Assembly: GCF_004382795.1 (NCBI RefSeq)
Contig: NZ_SMSG01000005.1
Location: 1-64,000, forward strand
Origin: Cumulibacter soli
GTDB taxonomy: Bacteria > Actinomycetota > Actinomycetes > Mycobacteriales > Antricoccaceae
Direction of reading: 5' to 3'
DNA: 64,000 nucleotides
Under the pieces are notes generated by a model. The model was not told the DNA's origin, did no database searches, and worked only from the letters and a program-made list of their open reading frames with translations. This document shows, piece after piece, positions 1 through 8,753 of this stretch (positions are counted from its first letter, which is position 1; every line of letters begins with the position of its first letter). The translations under genes were made by a program, and so were the position numbers.

Positions 1-171
1 CTACAATCACCACAGGCACCACACCGCAATCGGAGCCCCACCAATGAGCAGACTCAACAACCTGCCTGGACATCACACCTAGCCGCTCAGCGATCGTTTT
101 GGGCGGGACCGATCGTCAGGGAGAGCACGCGCACGGGCCTCGCAACCGCTGTGACCTGGATCCGCGTCGAT

Positions 172-831
172 CTACTGGGCGAGCAGGCGGGAGGCGCGGA
201 CCACCGGCAGACCGAGTCGGCTCGCGATGATGTTGACCTCGACGCCGTGCGCGAGGTCGAGGCCGTCACCGTCAGCGACAATCTCGGCGTACGCCGCTGC
301 GGGCGCCACACCGGCGCGCCGCGCCAACTGCAGAACTCCGCGGTACGGCGCGAACTCGTTCGACTCCTCATCGCGCACCCGTACCGGCAGAACATGACCG
401 GGTCGGGTGAAATCGGTCGGCACCGAATTCGATGAGGCCAGCAGCCGGATCGTTTGAGCTCGATCGAACGCCGATATTCCGGTACCGCCAAGGTGCGCAG
501 AATCCACAGTCACGGTGAACGGCTCAACGTCGGGATCGGCGCCGTCGGGAACCATCAGCGGCAGTTTCATCCGGATCGCATCCTCGTCGGCGACCGCAAC
601 CCGCAAGTATCCCGACGAGTACCGCACCATGAACGCAACCAGTTCGGCATCCGAACGCTCCGCGGCGTGCACCAGGAACCCGTGGCCGTGGCCGACGTCG
701 TCCAGCAGCACGGCGGTCTTCCCCGCACGCAGCGCTTCGACGGCCTGATCGACCTCGTTGGATTGCCCCCGAGGGCCCCACTGCTCGTGGGCGTCGTCGT
801 GAGAAGTCGATCCACGCAATACAGCGGTCAT
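172..831 (-). CDS. RibB-like (DHBP synthase fold) protein, probably catalytically dead
   Basis: A 219-residue protein that aligns along its length with 3,4-dihydroxy-2-butanone-4-phosphate synthase (RibB, riboflavin pathway). It keeps the fold-defining stretches AFMVRYSSG (about residue 67), TGISAFDRAQTIR and FTRPGH. The acidic metal/substrate loop of true RibB (DDExRENEGD) reads DDVGHGHG (residues 44-51), and the RxGHTEA motif is replaced by FAPYRGV, so the catalytic acids, Arg and His are missing; only a late AEIV glutamate remains. The start lies 2 nt after the stop of the upstream flavin reductase gene, so the two are surely cotranslated. Inference: a flavin-related binding or accessory subunit rather than a riboflavin enzyme. 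Fold assignment is fairly safe; the function is unknown. Confidence 0.75.
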   Translation of the reverse strand: MTAVLRGSTSHDDAHEQWGPRGQSNEVDQAVEALRAGKTAVLLDDVGHGHGFLVHAAERSDAELVAFMVRYSSGYLRVAVADEDAIRMKLPLMVPDGADPDVEPFTVTVDSAHLGGTGISAFDRAQTIRLLASSNSVPTDFTRPGHVLPVRVRDEESNEFAPYRGVLQLARRAGVAPAAAYAEIVADGDGLDLAHGVEVNIIASRLGLPVVRASRLLAQ

Positions 832-833
832 AA

Positions 834-1313
834 CTAGTTGACTCCGATCGGATGGATTTTGCGCTGGAAGTAGACAACCGGGTGAGGCTCGTTTACGACA
901 GCGGATTCGACCCGGCCCAGCAAGATCGAGTGGTCACCAGCAGGGGTGAACTCAAAACGCGAGCACTCCATCACCACGCTCGCATCGGACAACGTCGGCA
1001 GTCCGCCGGGTCCGTCGGCGAACGCACCGCTACCGAATTTATCTGCCCCGCGGGTAGCGAACAGGTCCACCAAATCAGAATGCTCGCCGTGTACGACGTG
1101 AATCATCCACCGCTCGGCAGACTCGAACACCGGATAACACTGCGCGGTCGTGGCCAAACAGACGAGCACCAGCGGCGGATCGGCCGACACCGAACAGAAC
1201 GAGGTCGCGGCGAAGCCCCACGGCTTGCCGTCGGCGTCGCGGGTCGTCACCAGCGTGATACCGCTGGGAAAGGTAGCCAGTGCGGCACGGAAGTCGGCCG
1301 CGTCAGATGCCAT
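834..1313 (-). CDS. Flavin reductase-like FMN-binding protein
   Basis: A 159-residue single-domain protein of the flavin reductase family (HpaC/HsaB/NtaB type), which reduces FMN or FAD with NAD(P)H and hands it to a partner oxygenase. Seen: FPSGITLVTT near the N terminus, GFAATSFCSVSADPPLVLVCL (FMN-binding segment) at about residues 33-53, and a C-terminal PVVYFQRKIHPIG. The ATG is preceded by GGAGAAAAGGA at a good distance. It is first in a two-gene operon with the RibB-like protein, and no oxygenase gene is adjacent. The preceding 181-bp gap up to azlD should hold the promoter. Family assignment is secure; the physiological partner is not known. Confidence 0.88.
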   Translation of the reverse strand: MASDAADFRAALATFPSGITLVTTRDADGKPWGFAATSFCSVSADPPLVLVCLATTAQCYPVFESAERWMIHVVHGEHSDLVDLFATRGADKFGSGAFADGPGGLPTLSDASVVMECSRFEFTPAGDHSILLGRVESAVVNEPHPVVYFQRKIHPIGVN

Positions 1314-1494
1314 CAGTGCAGATCCTTTTCTCCTCGCCGAGATACCCCGTTCGGTATGGCGTAAAGAAACGCTATCCGGGCCCCAGGCGGATCGAATGTC
1401 CTAATTTGCGACAGCCGTCACCGACCCATCTTGGGCGTCCGCCCAGGTTGTCGGCGGTACGGCTGTATCGAAGGCGCGCGCGATCAACGCGTGG

Positions 1495-1800
1495 TCAGGG
1501 CATACCGAGTAACCGCGCAACGGCCGCCGACGCGGCGGCGAGCGCCACCACCACGATGAACGGACACTTCAGTCGTATCGCGATGATCGCTACGAGCACG
1601 CCGACGATCCGCGCATCGAACATCAGCCGTTCGCCGTCCGCAAGCGTCTGCGCCGCGGCCAGCGCCGCCAGCAAACCGACCGGCAACAGCAGCGACAGTT
1701 GCCGCACCGCCGGCGAGTCCAATACCCGCTGCGGCACCGACATTCCGGCGTACTTCAGCGCGTAACAACCCACGCACGCCACGATCACGCCTAGCCACAT
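1495..1800 (-). CDS. azlD: AzlD-type branched-chain amino acid exporter subunit
   Basis: A 101-residue, very hydrophobic protein with about three to four membrane spans, matching AzlD, the small subunit of the AzlCD/BrnFE branched-chain amino acid exporter. Family hallmarks seen are the N-terminal VIVACVGCYALKYAGM, QRVLDSPAVRQLSLLLPVGLLA in the middle, and RLKCPFIVVV late in the chain. The ATG overlaps the TGA of azlC by one base (TGATG), so it is translationally coupled; a GTG one codon earlier is an alternative start. Confidence 0.87.
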   Translation of the reverse strand: MWLGVIVACVGCYALKYAGMSVPQRVLDSPAVRQLSLLLPVGLLAALAAAQTLADGERLMFDARIVGVLVAIIAIRLKCPFIVVVALAAASAAVARLLGMP

Positions 1801-2537
1801 CACGACGCATCACCCGACCCGGCGCTGTGGTCCGGTCCCGTCGCGCGCCTCGACGTGGCGATCGCCAGCACCGCCACAGCAACGGCTGCCGCGATCACCG
1901 GAAGGCCCGAGGGCAATAGCGGCACAAGTGCGAGCGCCACGACGGCACCCACCCCGGCGGTCAACCACGCCGTCCGACTCGTCAGTCGCGGTGCGAATAG
2001 AAAGATGAACGCCGCGGGAGCAACGGCATCCAGTCCGAGCGCCTTGGGATCCGGCAGCGCGCCCGCTGCCACCGCACCAATCAAGGTCGCCAAATTCCAG
2101 AACGCAAAGATGCTCAATCCCGTCGCCCAGAACGCCACTCTGGCCAGCGGTTTCCGCGTCTCGCCGATGGACATCGCCGTCGATTCGTCGATGACCAGTT
2201 GCGCGGCACCTGCCTTACGCCAGCCACGCACCCTCAGCAGGGGCCCGACTGACAGGCCGTACACCGTGTTTCGCGCGCCCAACAACAGTGCTGTCGCTGC
2301 TGCGGCCAGCGGCGTACCACCGCCGCCGATGACGCCGACAAACGCGAACTGCGAGCCGCCGGTAAACATCGCCAGCGACAGAATGCAGGTCTGCGCCAGA
2401 CTCAGGCCCGAGGCGACGCCCAGGGCGCCGAAGGTGAGCCCGTATGCGCCGGTCGCCAGACCCATGGCGAGGGCGTTACGCACGACTCGGCGACGTCCGG
2501 CCTCGTCGTCCACGCTGAGTTCAGATGCGGGTGACAC
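1800..2537 (-). CDS. azlC: AzlC-type branched-chain amino acid exporter subunit
   Basis: The large membrane subunit of an AzlCD exporter for branched-chain amino acids. Seen: MFTGGSQFAFVG, GARNTVYGLSVGPLL and QLVIDESTAMSIGE, all typical of AzlC, and six to seven predicted membrane spans. The open frame extends to about 2813, but the upstream 92 residues are Arg/Pro-rich and unlike the family. I therefore place the start at the GTG at 2537, giving 245 residues, the usual AzlC length; no strong ribosome site is visible there, so the start is the least certain point. It forms a two-gene operon with azlD and is divergent from the lipoprotein gene at 2887. Confidence 0.85.
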   Translation of the reverse strand: MSPASELSVDDEAGRRRVVRNALAMGLATGAYGLTFGALGVASGLSLAQTCILSLAMFTGGSQFAFVGVIGGGGTPLAAAATALLLGARNTVYGLSVGPLLRVRGWRKAGAAQLVIDESTAMSIGETRKPLARVAFWATGLSIFAFWNLATLIGAVAAGALPDPKALGLDAVAPAAFIFLFAPRLTSRTAWLTAGVGAVVALALVPLLPSGLPVIAAAVAVAVLAIATSRRATGPDHSAGSGDAS

Positions 2538-2886
2538 CGCACGAGGGTACGTCGATCCATCGCGTGCGAGCGGTCGTGTTGTCAACGCCGCATCGGCCGG
2601 GACGGCGGCCACCCGCGGGCGGGATCCCACACTCCAATCACGCCGTCCGGGCTCGACCCACCGGCTTCGGCGAGATGCCGGTGGTCCTACGACAGGCGCC
2701 CACGGCCGCAGCGTCCACGCGGCCGCTCCTGGCACTCGGGCCGACCGCCGTAACCAAGACGCAATGTGAAGTTCCTCATCGGCGTATTCACTTGGCACGC
2801 GCGGGTCCACCATTGTGTGATCACCACACTGCGGCGTCCCTCGACGAGAGGCGCATCGCGGCCATCAAGCAGGGAGACTCGGTCCG
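2538..2886. other. Divergent intergenic region azlC / binding-protein gene
   Basis: About 350 bp without a convincing gene, between two divergent genes, so it should hold both promoters. The only clear structure is an inverted repeat GTGTG-ATCAC-CACAC at 2815-2829 containing the 8-bp palindrome GTGATCAC; it could be an operator for the lipoprotein gene 60 bp downstream. A GGGAG ribosome site lies before the ATG at 2887. Confidence 0.4.
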
Positions 2887-4416
2887 ATGAAGTCCACGTT
2901 TACCCGGTTGGTCGGCGCGTTGGTCGCGGCCACGCTCGCCCTCACCGGTTGTTCTTCGTCATCCTCGGACGGCGGCAATGACGATTCCGCCGGTGGCACC
3001 TTCGAGGGCGACATCGTCGTACTCGGCCTCGTCGCCGAACCGGCCAGCCTCGATTTCACGACGACCGACGGTGCCGCAATTCCGCAGTTGCTGCTGGACA
3101 ACGTCTACGAGACGCTCGTGACCGTCGGCCCAGACGGCGAGATAGCACCGGGACTGGCAACCGACTGGACCGTCAGTGACGACGGGCTGTCGTACACCTT
3201 CACGCTCACCGACAAAGCGGTGTTCTCCGACGGTGCGCCGTTCACCGCCGACGACGCGAAGTTCTCCATCGATCGTGTCAAGACGGACTGGACCATCGAC
3301 CTCAAGGCCAAAATGGACGTCGTCGAATCGGTCACGGTCAACAGCTCGACCGAGCTCGTCGTTACGCTCAGCAAGCCGTCCAATACCTGGCTGTACAACA
3401 TGACCACCCGCATCGGCGCCATGTTCTCCAAGGATGGCGTCGCGGACCTCGCGAACACCCCGATCGGCACCGGCCCCTATACCTTCGGCGAATGGCAGCG
3501 CGGTGACCGGATCACGCTGAACCGCAACGACTCCTACTGGGGCGAGAAACCGCACTTCAAGACCGTCGAATTCAAGTATTTCGACAACGCCACCTCGATG
3601 AACAGCGCGATGCTCGGCGGCGAGATCGACGTCGTGACGACGGTGCAGGCCCCCGAAGCCCTGGACCAGTTCACCGACGGGCCGAAGGCTGACCAGTTCC
3701 AGGTGATCGAGGGCACCACGAACGGCGAGGTCGTGCTGTCGTTCAACCAGAGTTCCGGTCCGCTCGCCGACGTGCGCGTGCGTCAAGCGATCCGCTCGGC
3801 TATCGACCACAAGACGCTGCTGGAGAACTGCTGGGCAGGCAAGGGTGAACTCATCGGCTCGATGGTCCCGCCAACCGACCCCTGGTACGAGGACCGCACG
3901 GTCGATTTCCTCTACGACACGCAGAAGGCCGAATCGCTGCTGAAAGAAGCGGGCGCAGAGGACATCACGTTGCGCTTGCGGCTGCCGTCACTGCCTTACG
4001 CGCAGTCGTGCGGACCCGAGGTCCAGTCGCAGCTGTCGAAGGTCGGGATCACCGTCGACATCGATACGTTGGAGTTCCCGGCGGCGTGGATCCAGACGGT
4101 AATGACCGACAAGGACTTCGATATGTCGATCGTCTCGCACGTTGAGCCGCGCGATTTGCCCACGCTGTTCGCCGACCCGTCGTACTACACGTCGTACGAC
4201 AACCCGATGGTGCAGGATCTCGTCGCATCGGCGGACGCCGGCACCCCCGAGGAACAGGTCGAGGACATGAAGCAGGCAGCGACAATCATCTCGCAGGACG
4301 CCGCTGCGGACTTCCTGTTCCTGCTGCCGAACCTCATCGTGGCCAAGCCCGGGATCGATGGATTGCCTGAAAACATCATCGGCGAATCATTCCCGGTTGC
4401 CGACTTGACCGCATAG
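2887..4416 (+). CDS. Family-5 ABC solute-binding lipoprotein (peptide/nickel type), orphan
   Basis: A 509-residue extracytoplasmic binding lipoprotein of the SBP_bac_5 family (DppA/OppA/NikA). Seen: a positively charged start, hydrophobic core and lipobox LTGC with Cys22, then a Ser/Gly/Asp linker; LVAEPASLDFTTTDG; NVYETLV; GLATDWTVSDDGLSYTFTL (classical family signature); RVRQAIRSAIDH near residue 298. No permease or ATPase gene adjoins it: the next gene, 35 bp downstream on the same strand, is bluB. The family also binds peptides, opines, heme and metal chelates, so the ligand cannot be read from the sequence. The Opp-type transporter at 15.4-19.1 kb lacks a binding protein and could be its partner (inference). 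Confidence 0.85.
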   Translation: MKSTFTRLVGALVAATLALTGCSSSSSDGGNDDSAGGTFEGDIVVLGLVAEPASLDFTTTDGAAIPQLLLDNVYETLVTVGPDGEIAPGLATDWTVSDDGLSYTFTLTDKAVFSDGAPFTADDAKFSIDRVKTDWTIDLKAKMDVVESVTVNSSTELVVTLSKPSNTWLYNMTTRIGAMFSKDGVADLANTPIGTGPYTFGEWQRGDRITLNRNDSYWGEKPHFKTVEFKYFDNATSMNSAMLGGEIDVVTTVQAPEALDQFTDGPKADQFQVIEGTTNGEVVLSFNQSSGPLADVRVRQAIRSAIDHKTLLENCWAGKGELIGSMVPPTDPWYEDRTVDFLYDTQKAESLLKEAGAEDITLRLRLPSLPYAQSCGPEVQSQLSKVGITVDIDTLEFPAAWIQTVMTDKDFDMSIVSHVEPRDLPTLFADPSYYTSYDNPMVQDLVASADAGTPEEQVEDMKQAATIISQDAAADFLFLLPNLIVAKPGIDGLPENIIGESFPVADLTA

Positions 4417-4451
4417 CAACGCCGCGACCGCATCTCAGGGAGACTTGAGGT

Positions 4452-5078
4452 ATGGACGTTTACGAAGCGATCGCGCGCCGCCGCGACGTACGGGCAGAGT
4501 TCACCGGCAAGGTCATCGACCGGGAGATGCTTCTGCGGATCCTCGCCGCGGCGCACCACGCGCCCAGCGTGGGCCACAGCGCGCCGTGGGACTTCGTCGT
4601 GATCCAGGACCCGGCGACCCTGGAGCGGATGGCCGAGCACGTGCGGGTGAAACGACGCGAGTTCGCCGATAGTCTGCCGCCGGACCGTGCCGCTACCTTC
4701 GACCCGATCAAGATCGAGGGAATCCGCGAAAGCGGCACCGGCGTGGTGGTCACCTACGACCACTCACGCGGCGGCGAACACGTCCTCGGCCGGCACACCA
4801 TCGCCGACACCGGCCTCATGTCAGTCGCGCTCGCGATCCAGAACCTGTGGCTAGCCGGGGTCGCCGAAGGCGTCGGCGTCGGCTGGGTGTCCTTCTACGA
4901 CGAATCAGTGCTCGCCGATATCGCCGGGCTTCCGGACGGCGTACGACCGATCGCGTGGCTGTGCGTTGGCGAAGTGAGCGAGTTTGCCGAGGTGCCTGAT
5001 CTCGAGCGGTTCGGCTGGCGCGGGCGACGGCCGCTCGAGGATTCGGTGCATTGGGGCACGTATCGCGCAGAGGGTTAG
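4452..5078 (+). CDS. bluB: 5,6-dimethylbenzimidazole synthase, BluB type
   Basis: A 208-residue nitroreductase-fold flavoprotein matching BluB, which cannibalises reduced FMN with oxygen to make 5,6-dimethylbenzimidazole, the lower ligand of cobalamin. Family landmarks seen: IARRRDVRAEF at the N terminus, LAAAHHAPSVGHSAPWDFV (flavin phosphate region), LGRHTIADTGLMSVALAIQN and GVGVGWVSFYDESVLA. It has the usual length. It follows the binding lipoprotein by 35 bp and precedes lipB by 10 bp, and may be read from the same transcript. No other cobalamin gene is nearby. Annotation is confident; some relatives are filed simply as nitroreductases. Confidence 0.86.
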   Translation: MDVYEAIARRRDVRAEFTGKVIDREMLLRILAAAHHAPSVGHSAPWDFVVIQDPATLERMAEHVRVKRREFADSLPPDRAATFDPIKIEGIRESGTGVVVTYDHSRGGEHVLGRHTIADTGLMSVALAIQNLWLAGVAEGVGVGWVSFYDESVLADIAGLPDGVRPIAWLCVGEVSEFAEVPDLERFGWRGRRPLEDSVHWGTYRAEG

Positions 5079-5088
5079 CATCGGTGGA

Positions 5089-6009
5089 GTGACGACGCTT
5101 GAAGCCTCATCGGTAATAGCACCGCTTGAGTTTGAATACCTCGACCTCAGCGAAGGTCGGCTCGTCGAGTACCAATGGGCGTGGGACTACCAACGTGAGA
5201 TTCATGCCAAGGTTGCCGCCGAAGAAGCTCCCGGGCGCGTCTTGTTGCTCGAACACGCACCCGTCTACACCGCCGGACGACGTACCAAACCTGAGGACAT
5301 GCCGTTTGACGGCACGCCGGTCATCCAGGTCGACCGCGGCGGCGAAATCACTTGGCACGGTCCGGGGCAACTCGTCGGCTACCCGATCATCAAGCTGCCG
5401 GCCCGCATCGGCGTCGTCGATCATGTTCGGCGGATGGAGTCGGCGATCATCGCCGTACTCGCCGAGTACGGGATCGTCGGCGGTCGCGTACAAGCCCGCA
5501 CCGGGGTCTGGCTGGACGCCTCCGATGCGCGCCCAGTGACGGCCCGCGCCGACTCGCTGTGGGATGCAGACCGTACCCGCCGGCCCGTATCGGGCGACCC
5601 CATCGGGGTCATCGGCGATGCCGCGGAGACGTCAGGCAGAGGCTCGACGCGAGCAGACAGCGGCACCTCGGGGACGACGAACGGCGGAGGCTCGAATATC
5701 TCGTTCCCGTCCGATCTGGCGAATGTGCTCGCCGTCCCCGCCCGACCCGAACGCAAGATCAGCGCAATTGGGATCCGAGTGTCCAAACGTACGACGATGC
5801 ACGGGTTCGCGATCAACATCAACGACTCGACGGCGGCGGCGTTCAGCAACATCGTGCCGTGCGGGATCAGCGACGCGGGAGTCACCTCGATGGCCGCTGA
5901 GTTGCCGGCAGCGCCGCCCCTGATGGAGGTGGCGCAGCGGATCGAACCGCACCTGCGGCGTTGCCTGGACTACTCGCGTCCCACCGCCGACATCCTGGCC
6001 GAGGACTGA
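5089..6009 (+). CDS. lipB: Octanoyl-[ACP]:protein N-octanoyltransferase LipB with large insertion
   Basis: LipB moves the octanoyl group from acyl carrier protein to the lipoyl domains of 2-oxoacid dehydrogenases and glycine cleavage H protein. Seen in a 306-residue reading from the GTG at 5089: RGGEITWHGPGQLVGYP (His90), the catalytic lysine in ERKISAIGIR (Lys223) and the acyl-thioester cysteine in NIVPCGISD (Cys258). Between GVWLDAS (about 145) and PERKISA (220) lie about 75 extra residues, rich in Asp, Arg, Gly, Ser and Thr, that are absent or very short in ordinary LipB. They keep frame and do not touch catalytic residues. The ribosome site GGTGGA is very close to the GTG, so the exact start is uncertain. 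lipA follows about 90 bp downstream. Confidence 0.92.
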   Translation: MTTLEASSVIAPLEFEYLDLSEGRLVEYQWAWDYQREIHAKVAAEEAPGRVLLLEHAPVYTAGRRTKPEDMPFDGTPVIQVDRGGEITWHGPGQLVGYPIIKLPARIGVVDHVRRMESAIIAVLAEYGIVGGRVQARTGVWLDASDARPVTARADSLWDADRTRRPVSGDPIGVIGDAAETSGRGSTRADSGTSGTTNGGGSNISFPSDLANVLAVPARPERKISAIGIRVSKRTTMHGFAININDSTAAAFSNIVPCGISDAGVTSMAAELPAAPPLMEVAQRIEPHLRRCLDYSRPTADILAED

Positions 6010-6102
6010 CGGACCGGTGGGTATGGCTCGCGTCGATGGCCGGTGTGTGGGGCGGGTCGTACCCCACAACCACGGCGAGTAAACCTGAGTAGGCTGGGTC
6101 GC

Positions 6103-7035
6103 GTGACTGTCGCACCGGAAGGCCGTCGACTGCTTCGCGTCGAGGCCAAGAACGCTCAGACCCCCATCGAACGCAAGCCGGCGTGGATCAAGACCCGCGC
6201 GAAGATGGGTCCGGAGTATCGAGACATGCAGAGCCTGGTGAAATCCGAAGGCCTGCACACCGTGTGCCAAGAGGCCGGCTGTCCGAACATCTTCGAGTGC
6301 TGGGAAGACCGCGAGGCAACGTTCCTGATCGGCGGCGACGCCTGCACTCGTCGCTGCGACTTCTGCCAGATCGAGTCGGCGAAGCCCACGTCGTACGACA
6401 CGGGTGAACCGCTGCGAGTCGCCGAATCGGTACGCACGATGCAGTTGCGCTACGCCACTGTCACCGGGGTATGCCGCGATGACCTTCCGGACGAGGGCGC
6501 CTGGTTGTACGCCGAAACGATCCGCCAGATCCACGCGCTCAACCCGGACACCGGTGTCGAGATGCTTGCCCCCGACTTCTCGGGTAAGCCCGAACTGCTC
6601 GGCCAGCTCTTCGATGCGCGCCCCGAAGTGTTCGCGCACAACGTGGAGACCGTGCCCCGGATCTTCAAACGAATCCGCCCTGGTTTCCGTTACGAGCGTT
6701 CCCTCGATGTCATCACTCAAGCACGCGCGGCCGGACTCGTCACGAAGTCGAACCTGATCCTCGGCATGGGTGAGACCCGCGAGGAGATCACCGAGGCCTT
6801 GCAGCAGTTGCACCACGCCGGCTGCGATCTGGTGACGATCACCCAGTACCTGCGCCCGAACGTCACGCTGCTGCCAGTCGATCGCTGGGTCAAGCCTGAA
6901 GAGTTCGTCGAGTTGGCCCAGGAGGCCGAACAGATCGGATTCGTCGGCGTCCTCTCCGGGCCGCTGGTGCGGTCGTCGTACCGCGCCGGTCGGCTCTACA
7001 AGCAAGCTATCGAGGCGCGCGCCGCCGTTCGATAA
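6103..7035 (+). CDS. lipA: Lipoyl synthase (radical SAM)
   Basis: LipA inserts two sulfurs into protein-bound octanoyl groups. The 310-residue protein from the GTG at 6103 has both cluster motifs: the auxiliary CX4CX5C (Cys55, Cys60, Cys66, in [13 protein letters not shown]) and the radical SAM CX3CX2C (Cys81, Cys85, Cys88, in CTRRCDFC). The C-terminal RSSYRAG contains the serine that ligates the auxiliary cluster. Length and order are standard. An in-frame ATG lies 60 bp upstream, but its extra sequence is not family-like. It forms the lipoate pair with lipB just upstream. Confidence 0.96.
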   Translation: MTVAPEGRRLLRVEAKNAQTPIERKPAWIKTRAKMGPEYRDMQSLVKSEGLHTVCQEAGCPNIFECWEDREATFLIGGDACTRRCDFCQIESAKPTSYDTGEPLRVAESVRTMQLRYATVTGVCRDDLPDEGAWLYAETIRQIHALNPDTGVEMLAPDFSGKPELLGQLFDARPEVFAHNVETVPRIFKRIRPGFRYERSLDVITQARAAGLVTKSNLILGMGETREEITEALQQLHHAGCDLVTITQYLRPNVTLLPVDRWVKPEEFVELAQEAEQIGFVGVLSGPLVRSSYRAGRLYKQAIEARAAVR

Positions 7036-7377
7036 CGCGTCCCTCCCGAGCGTGTCCCCGGACGGCCATCACCACTCGGGCCACGGCCGAACGGTCTAGC
7101 TGCATATCGAGGTCGACGCAAGCTGCCGCAACCGCAATGGTTGCGTCTTCCCACGTTCCCCGATCCGCGCGCTCCCAGCGTGCGACCGCGTCACAGCACA
7201 TCCGCAGTCTCTCGCCAGTTCTGCCGGTTCGCGTGCCCGGCGCGCTATCGCGTCGCAGTGCGTCATATGTGCATCTCGCAATCCTTATTTCGCGCTCTCG
7301 ACGCGTGCTGGAGCGACCGCGGATGCGCTCCCCCGCTGGCTTCGCGGCATCCACCACGCGTTGCTAACCCCGCAGTT
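7036..7377. other. Gap between lipA and the bioB operator
   Basis: About 340 bp with no gene I can support. A minus-strand frame (7007-7357, GTG start, about 116 codons) overlaps the end of lipA antisense; it has no recognisable family and is not called. Near the right end TTGCTAACC occurs at 7361-7369 and again at 7379-7387, the second copy being part of the bioB operator. Confidence 0.35.
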
Positions 7378-7410
7378 CTTGCTAACCTGAACACTGTTCA
7401 GGTTAGCAAG
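7378..7410. promoter_or_regulatory. Biotin-type operator upstream of bioB
   Basis: A perfect 15+3+15 bp inverted repeat, spacer ACT. Its core TGAACACTGTTCA (7388-7400) fits the TGAAC-N3-GTTCA box of the actinobacterial TetR regulator BioQ; its outer arms TTGCTAACC (7379-7387) and GGTTAGCAA (7401-7409) resemble BirA boxes. A further TTGCTAACC sits at 7361-7369, 18 bp upstream. It lies 22 bp before the bioB ATG, so a bound protein would block initiation. Which regulator binds is inference. Confidence 0.8.
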
Positions 7411-7432
7411 CGACTAATTCATCGGGAGTTTC

Positions 7433-8599
7433 ATGAGCACTCAGTTCGACGCACTCGCCACCCGGATTCTCGACGGAGGCGCGGCTACCGAGGAAGATGC
7501 GCTATCGGTTCTGCGGGCCTCCGACGCCGACCTCACCGCCGTGGTGGCCGCTGCAGGCAGACTTCGTCGAGAGCACTTCGGTAACACCGTCAAGGTCAAC
7601 TATCTAGTGAACTTGAAGTCTGGGCTCTGTCCAGAGAACTGCAACTACTGTTCACAGGCCGTTGGCTCAACGGCGCCGATTCTCAAGTATTCCTGGCTTT
7701 CCAAGGAACAGACGCTTCACCAGGCCGGAGTCGGACTCAGTGGCGGCGCGACGCGCGTCTGCATGGTTGCCTCCGGGCGCGGGCCGTCCGACCGTGACAT
7801 CGACAAAGTGGTCGATATGACCACGGCGCTGAAGGCCGAACACAACGACGTGGAGGTCTGCGCGTGCCTCGGTCTACTTCGGGACGGGCAAGCGGAGCGG
7901 CTCAAAGCCGCTGGGGTCGACGCATACAACCACAACATCAACACCGCCGAATCCAATCACGACAACATCGTGCAGACGCATACGTATGAGGACCGCACCG
8001 ACACCATCGGCAAGGCAAAGACCGCGGGTCTGTCACCATGCTCCGGGCTCATCGCGGGACTTGGCGAAACGGACGAACAACTCGTCGAAGCGCTCTTCGC
8101 ACTTCGGGCGCTGGACGCCGACTCGATCCCGGTGAACTTCCTGATCCCCTTCGATGGCACCCCGCTCGCCGATACCTGGACGCTCACCCCAATTCGATGC
8201 GTCAAGATTCTGGCCATGGCGCGCTTCGTGTGTCCGGACAAAGAAGTCCGAATCGCGGGCGGTCGGGAGTTACACCTGCGTACCTCGCAGGCGTTGGCCC
8301 TGCAGGTGGCCAACTCCATCTTCCTCGGCGACTATCTGACCTCTGAGGGCCAAGCCGCCAAGGCCGACTTGGAGATGTTGCGCGACAACGGTTTCACGAT
8401 CTTGGGCCTGGATGACAACGCGCTCGATCGCCTCATCGCCCAGCACGAGGGGCATACCGCCGTGCCCGCGCACAGCCCATGTGGCGCCGCCAGCACAGCG
8501 GGCGCTGCCGATTGCGGTGGCGGATGCGGCGGCTGCGGAGGCGCCGCACCTGCTATCCGCAGGCATGGTGCAGGTACGCAAGCACCCGCGAACGCATGA
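7433..8599 (+). CDS. bioB: Biotin synthase with Cys-rich C-terminal tail
   Basis: Radical SAM enzyme inserting sulfur into dethiobiotin. Seen in 388 residues: CX3CX2C (Cys66, Cys70, Cys73, in [13 protein letters not shown]), then [15 protein letters not shown] and [12 protein letters not shown], which occupy the positions of the sulfur-donor cluster cysteines of E. coli BioB, and VRIAGGREL with the equivalent Arg. After the barrel comes a tail with Cys350, Cys361, Cys365 and Cys368 ([12 protein letters not shown]), the kind of extra cluster motif described for type III biotin synthases. ATG preceded by GGGAG. It is the only biotin-pathway gene here and sits behind a strong operator, as expected for biotin-repressed expression. 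Confidence 0.94.
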   Translation: MSTQFDALATRILDGGAATEEDALSVLRASDADLTAVVAAAGRLRREHFGNTVKVNYLVNLKSGLCPENCNYCSQAVGSTAPILKYSWLSKEQTLHQAGVGLSGGATRVCMVASGRGPSDRDIDKVVDMTTALKAEHNDVEVCACLGLLRDGQAERLKAAGVDAYNHNINTAESNHDNIVQTHTYEDRTDTIGKAKTAGLSPCSGLIAGLGETDEQLVEALFALRALDADSIPVNFLIPFDGTPLADTWTLTPIRCVKILAMARFVCPDKEVRIAGGRELHLRTSQALALQVANSIFLGDYLTSEGQAAKADLEMLRDNGFTILGLDDNALDRLIAQHEGHTAVPAHSPCGAASTAGAADCGGGCGGCGGAAPAIRRHGAGTQAPANA

Positions 8600-8753
8600 T
8601 GGACTCGGCATCGATGGCCGGGGCCCCGTCCTCGAGTTCGACCGGGCTCGCCCGTGGCACCCGCAACTCCGCAGCCACGTGAGCGCGTGTTCCGCTCCCG
8701 AGTGCCGACGATAATCGATTGCAGATCCGCATCCGGGCTGTAATGGTAATTGC

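Noticed and set aside
1-171. Possible gene at the left edge
   Set aside because: Short frames only, no ribosome site or family match; the stretch is treated as sequence downstream of the RibB-like gene.
2538-2813. N-terminal extension of azlC up to 2813
   Set aside because: The added 92 residues are Arg/Pro-rich and unlike AzlC; the GTG at 2537 gives the normal family length.
7007-7357. Minus-strand frame of about 116 codons between lipA and bioB
   Set aside because: It overlaps the lipA 3' end antisense, needs a GTG start without ribosome site, and matches no family I recognise.
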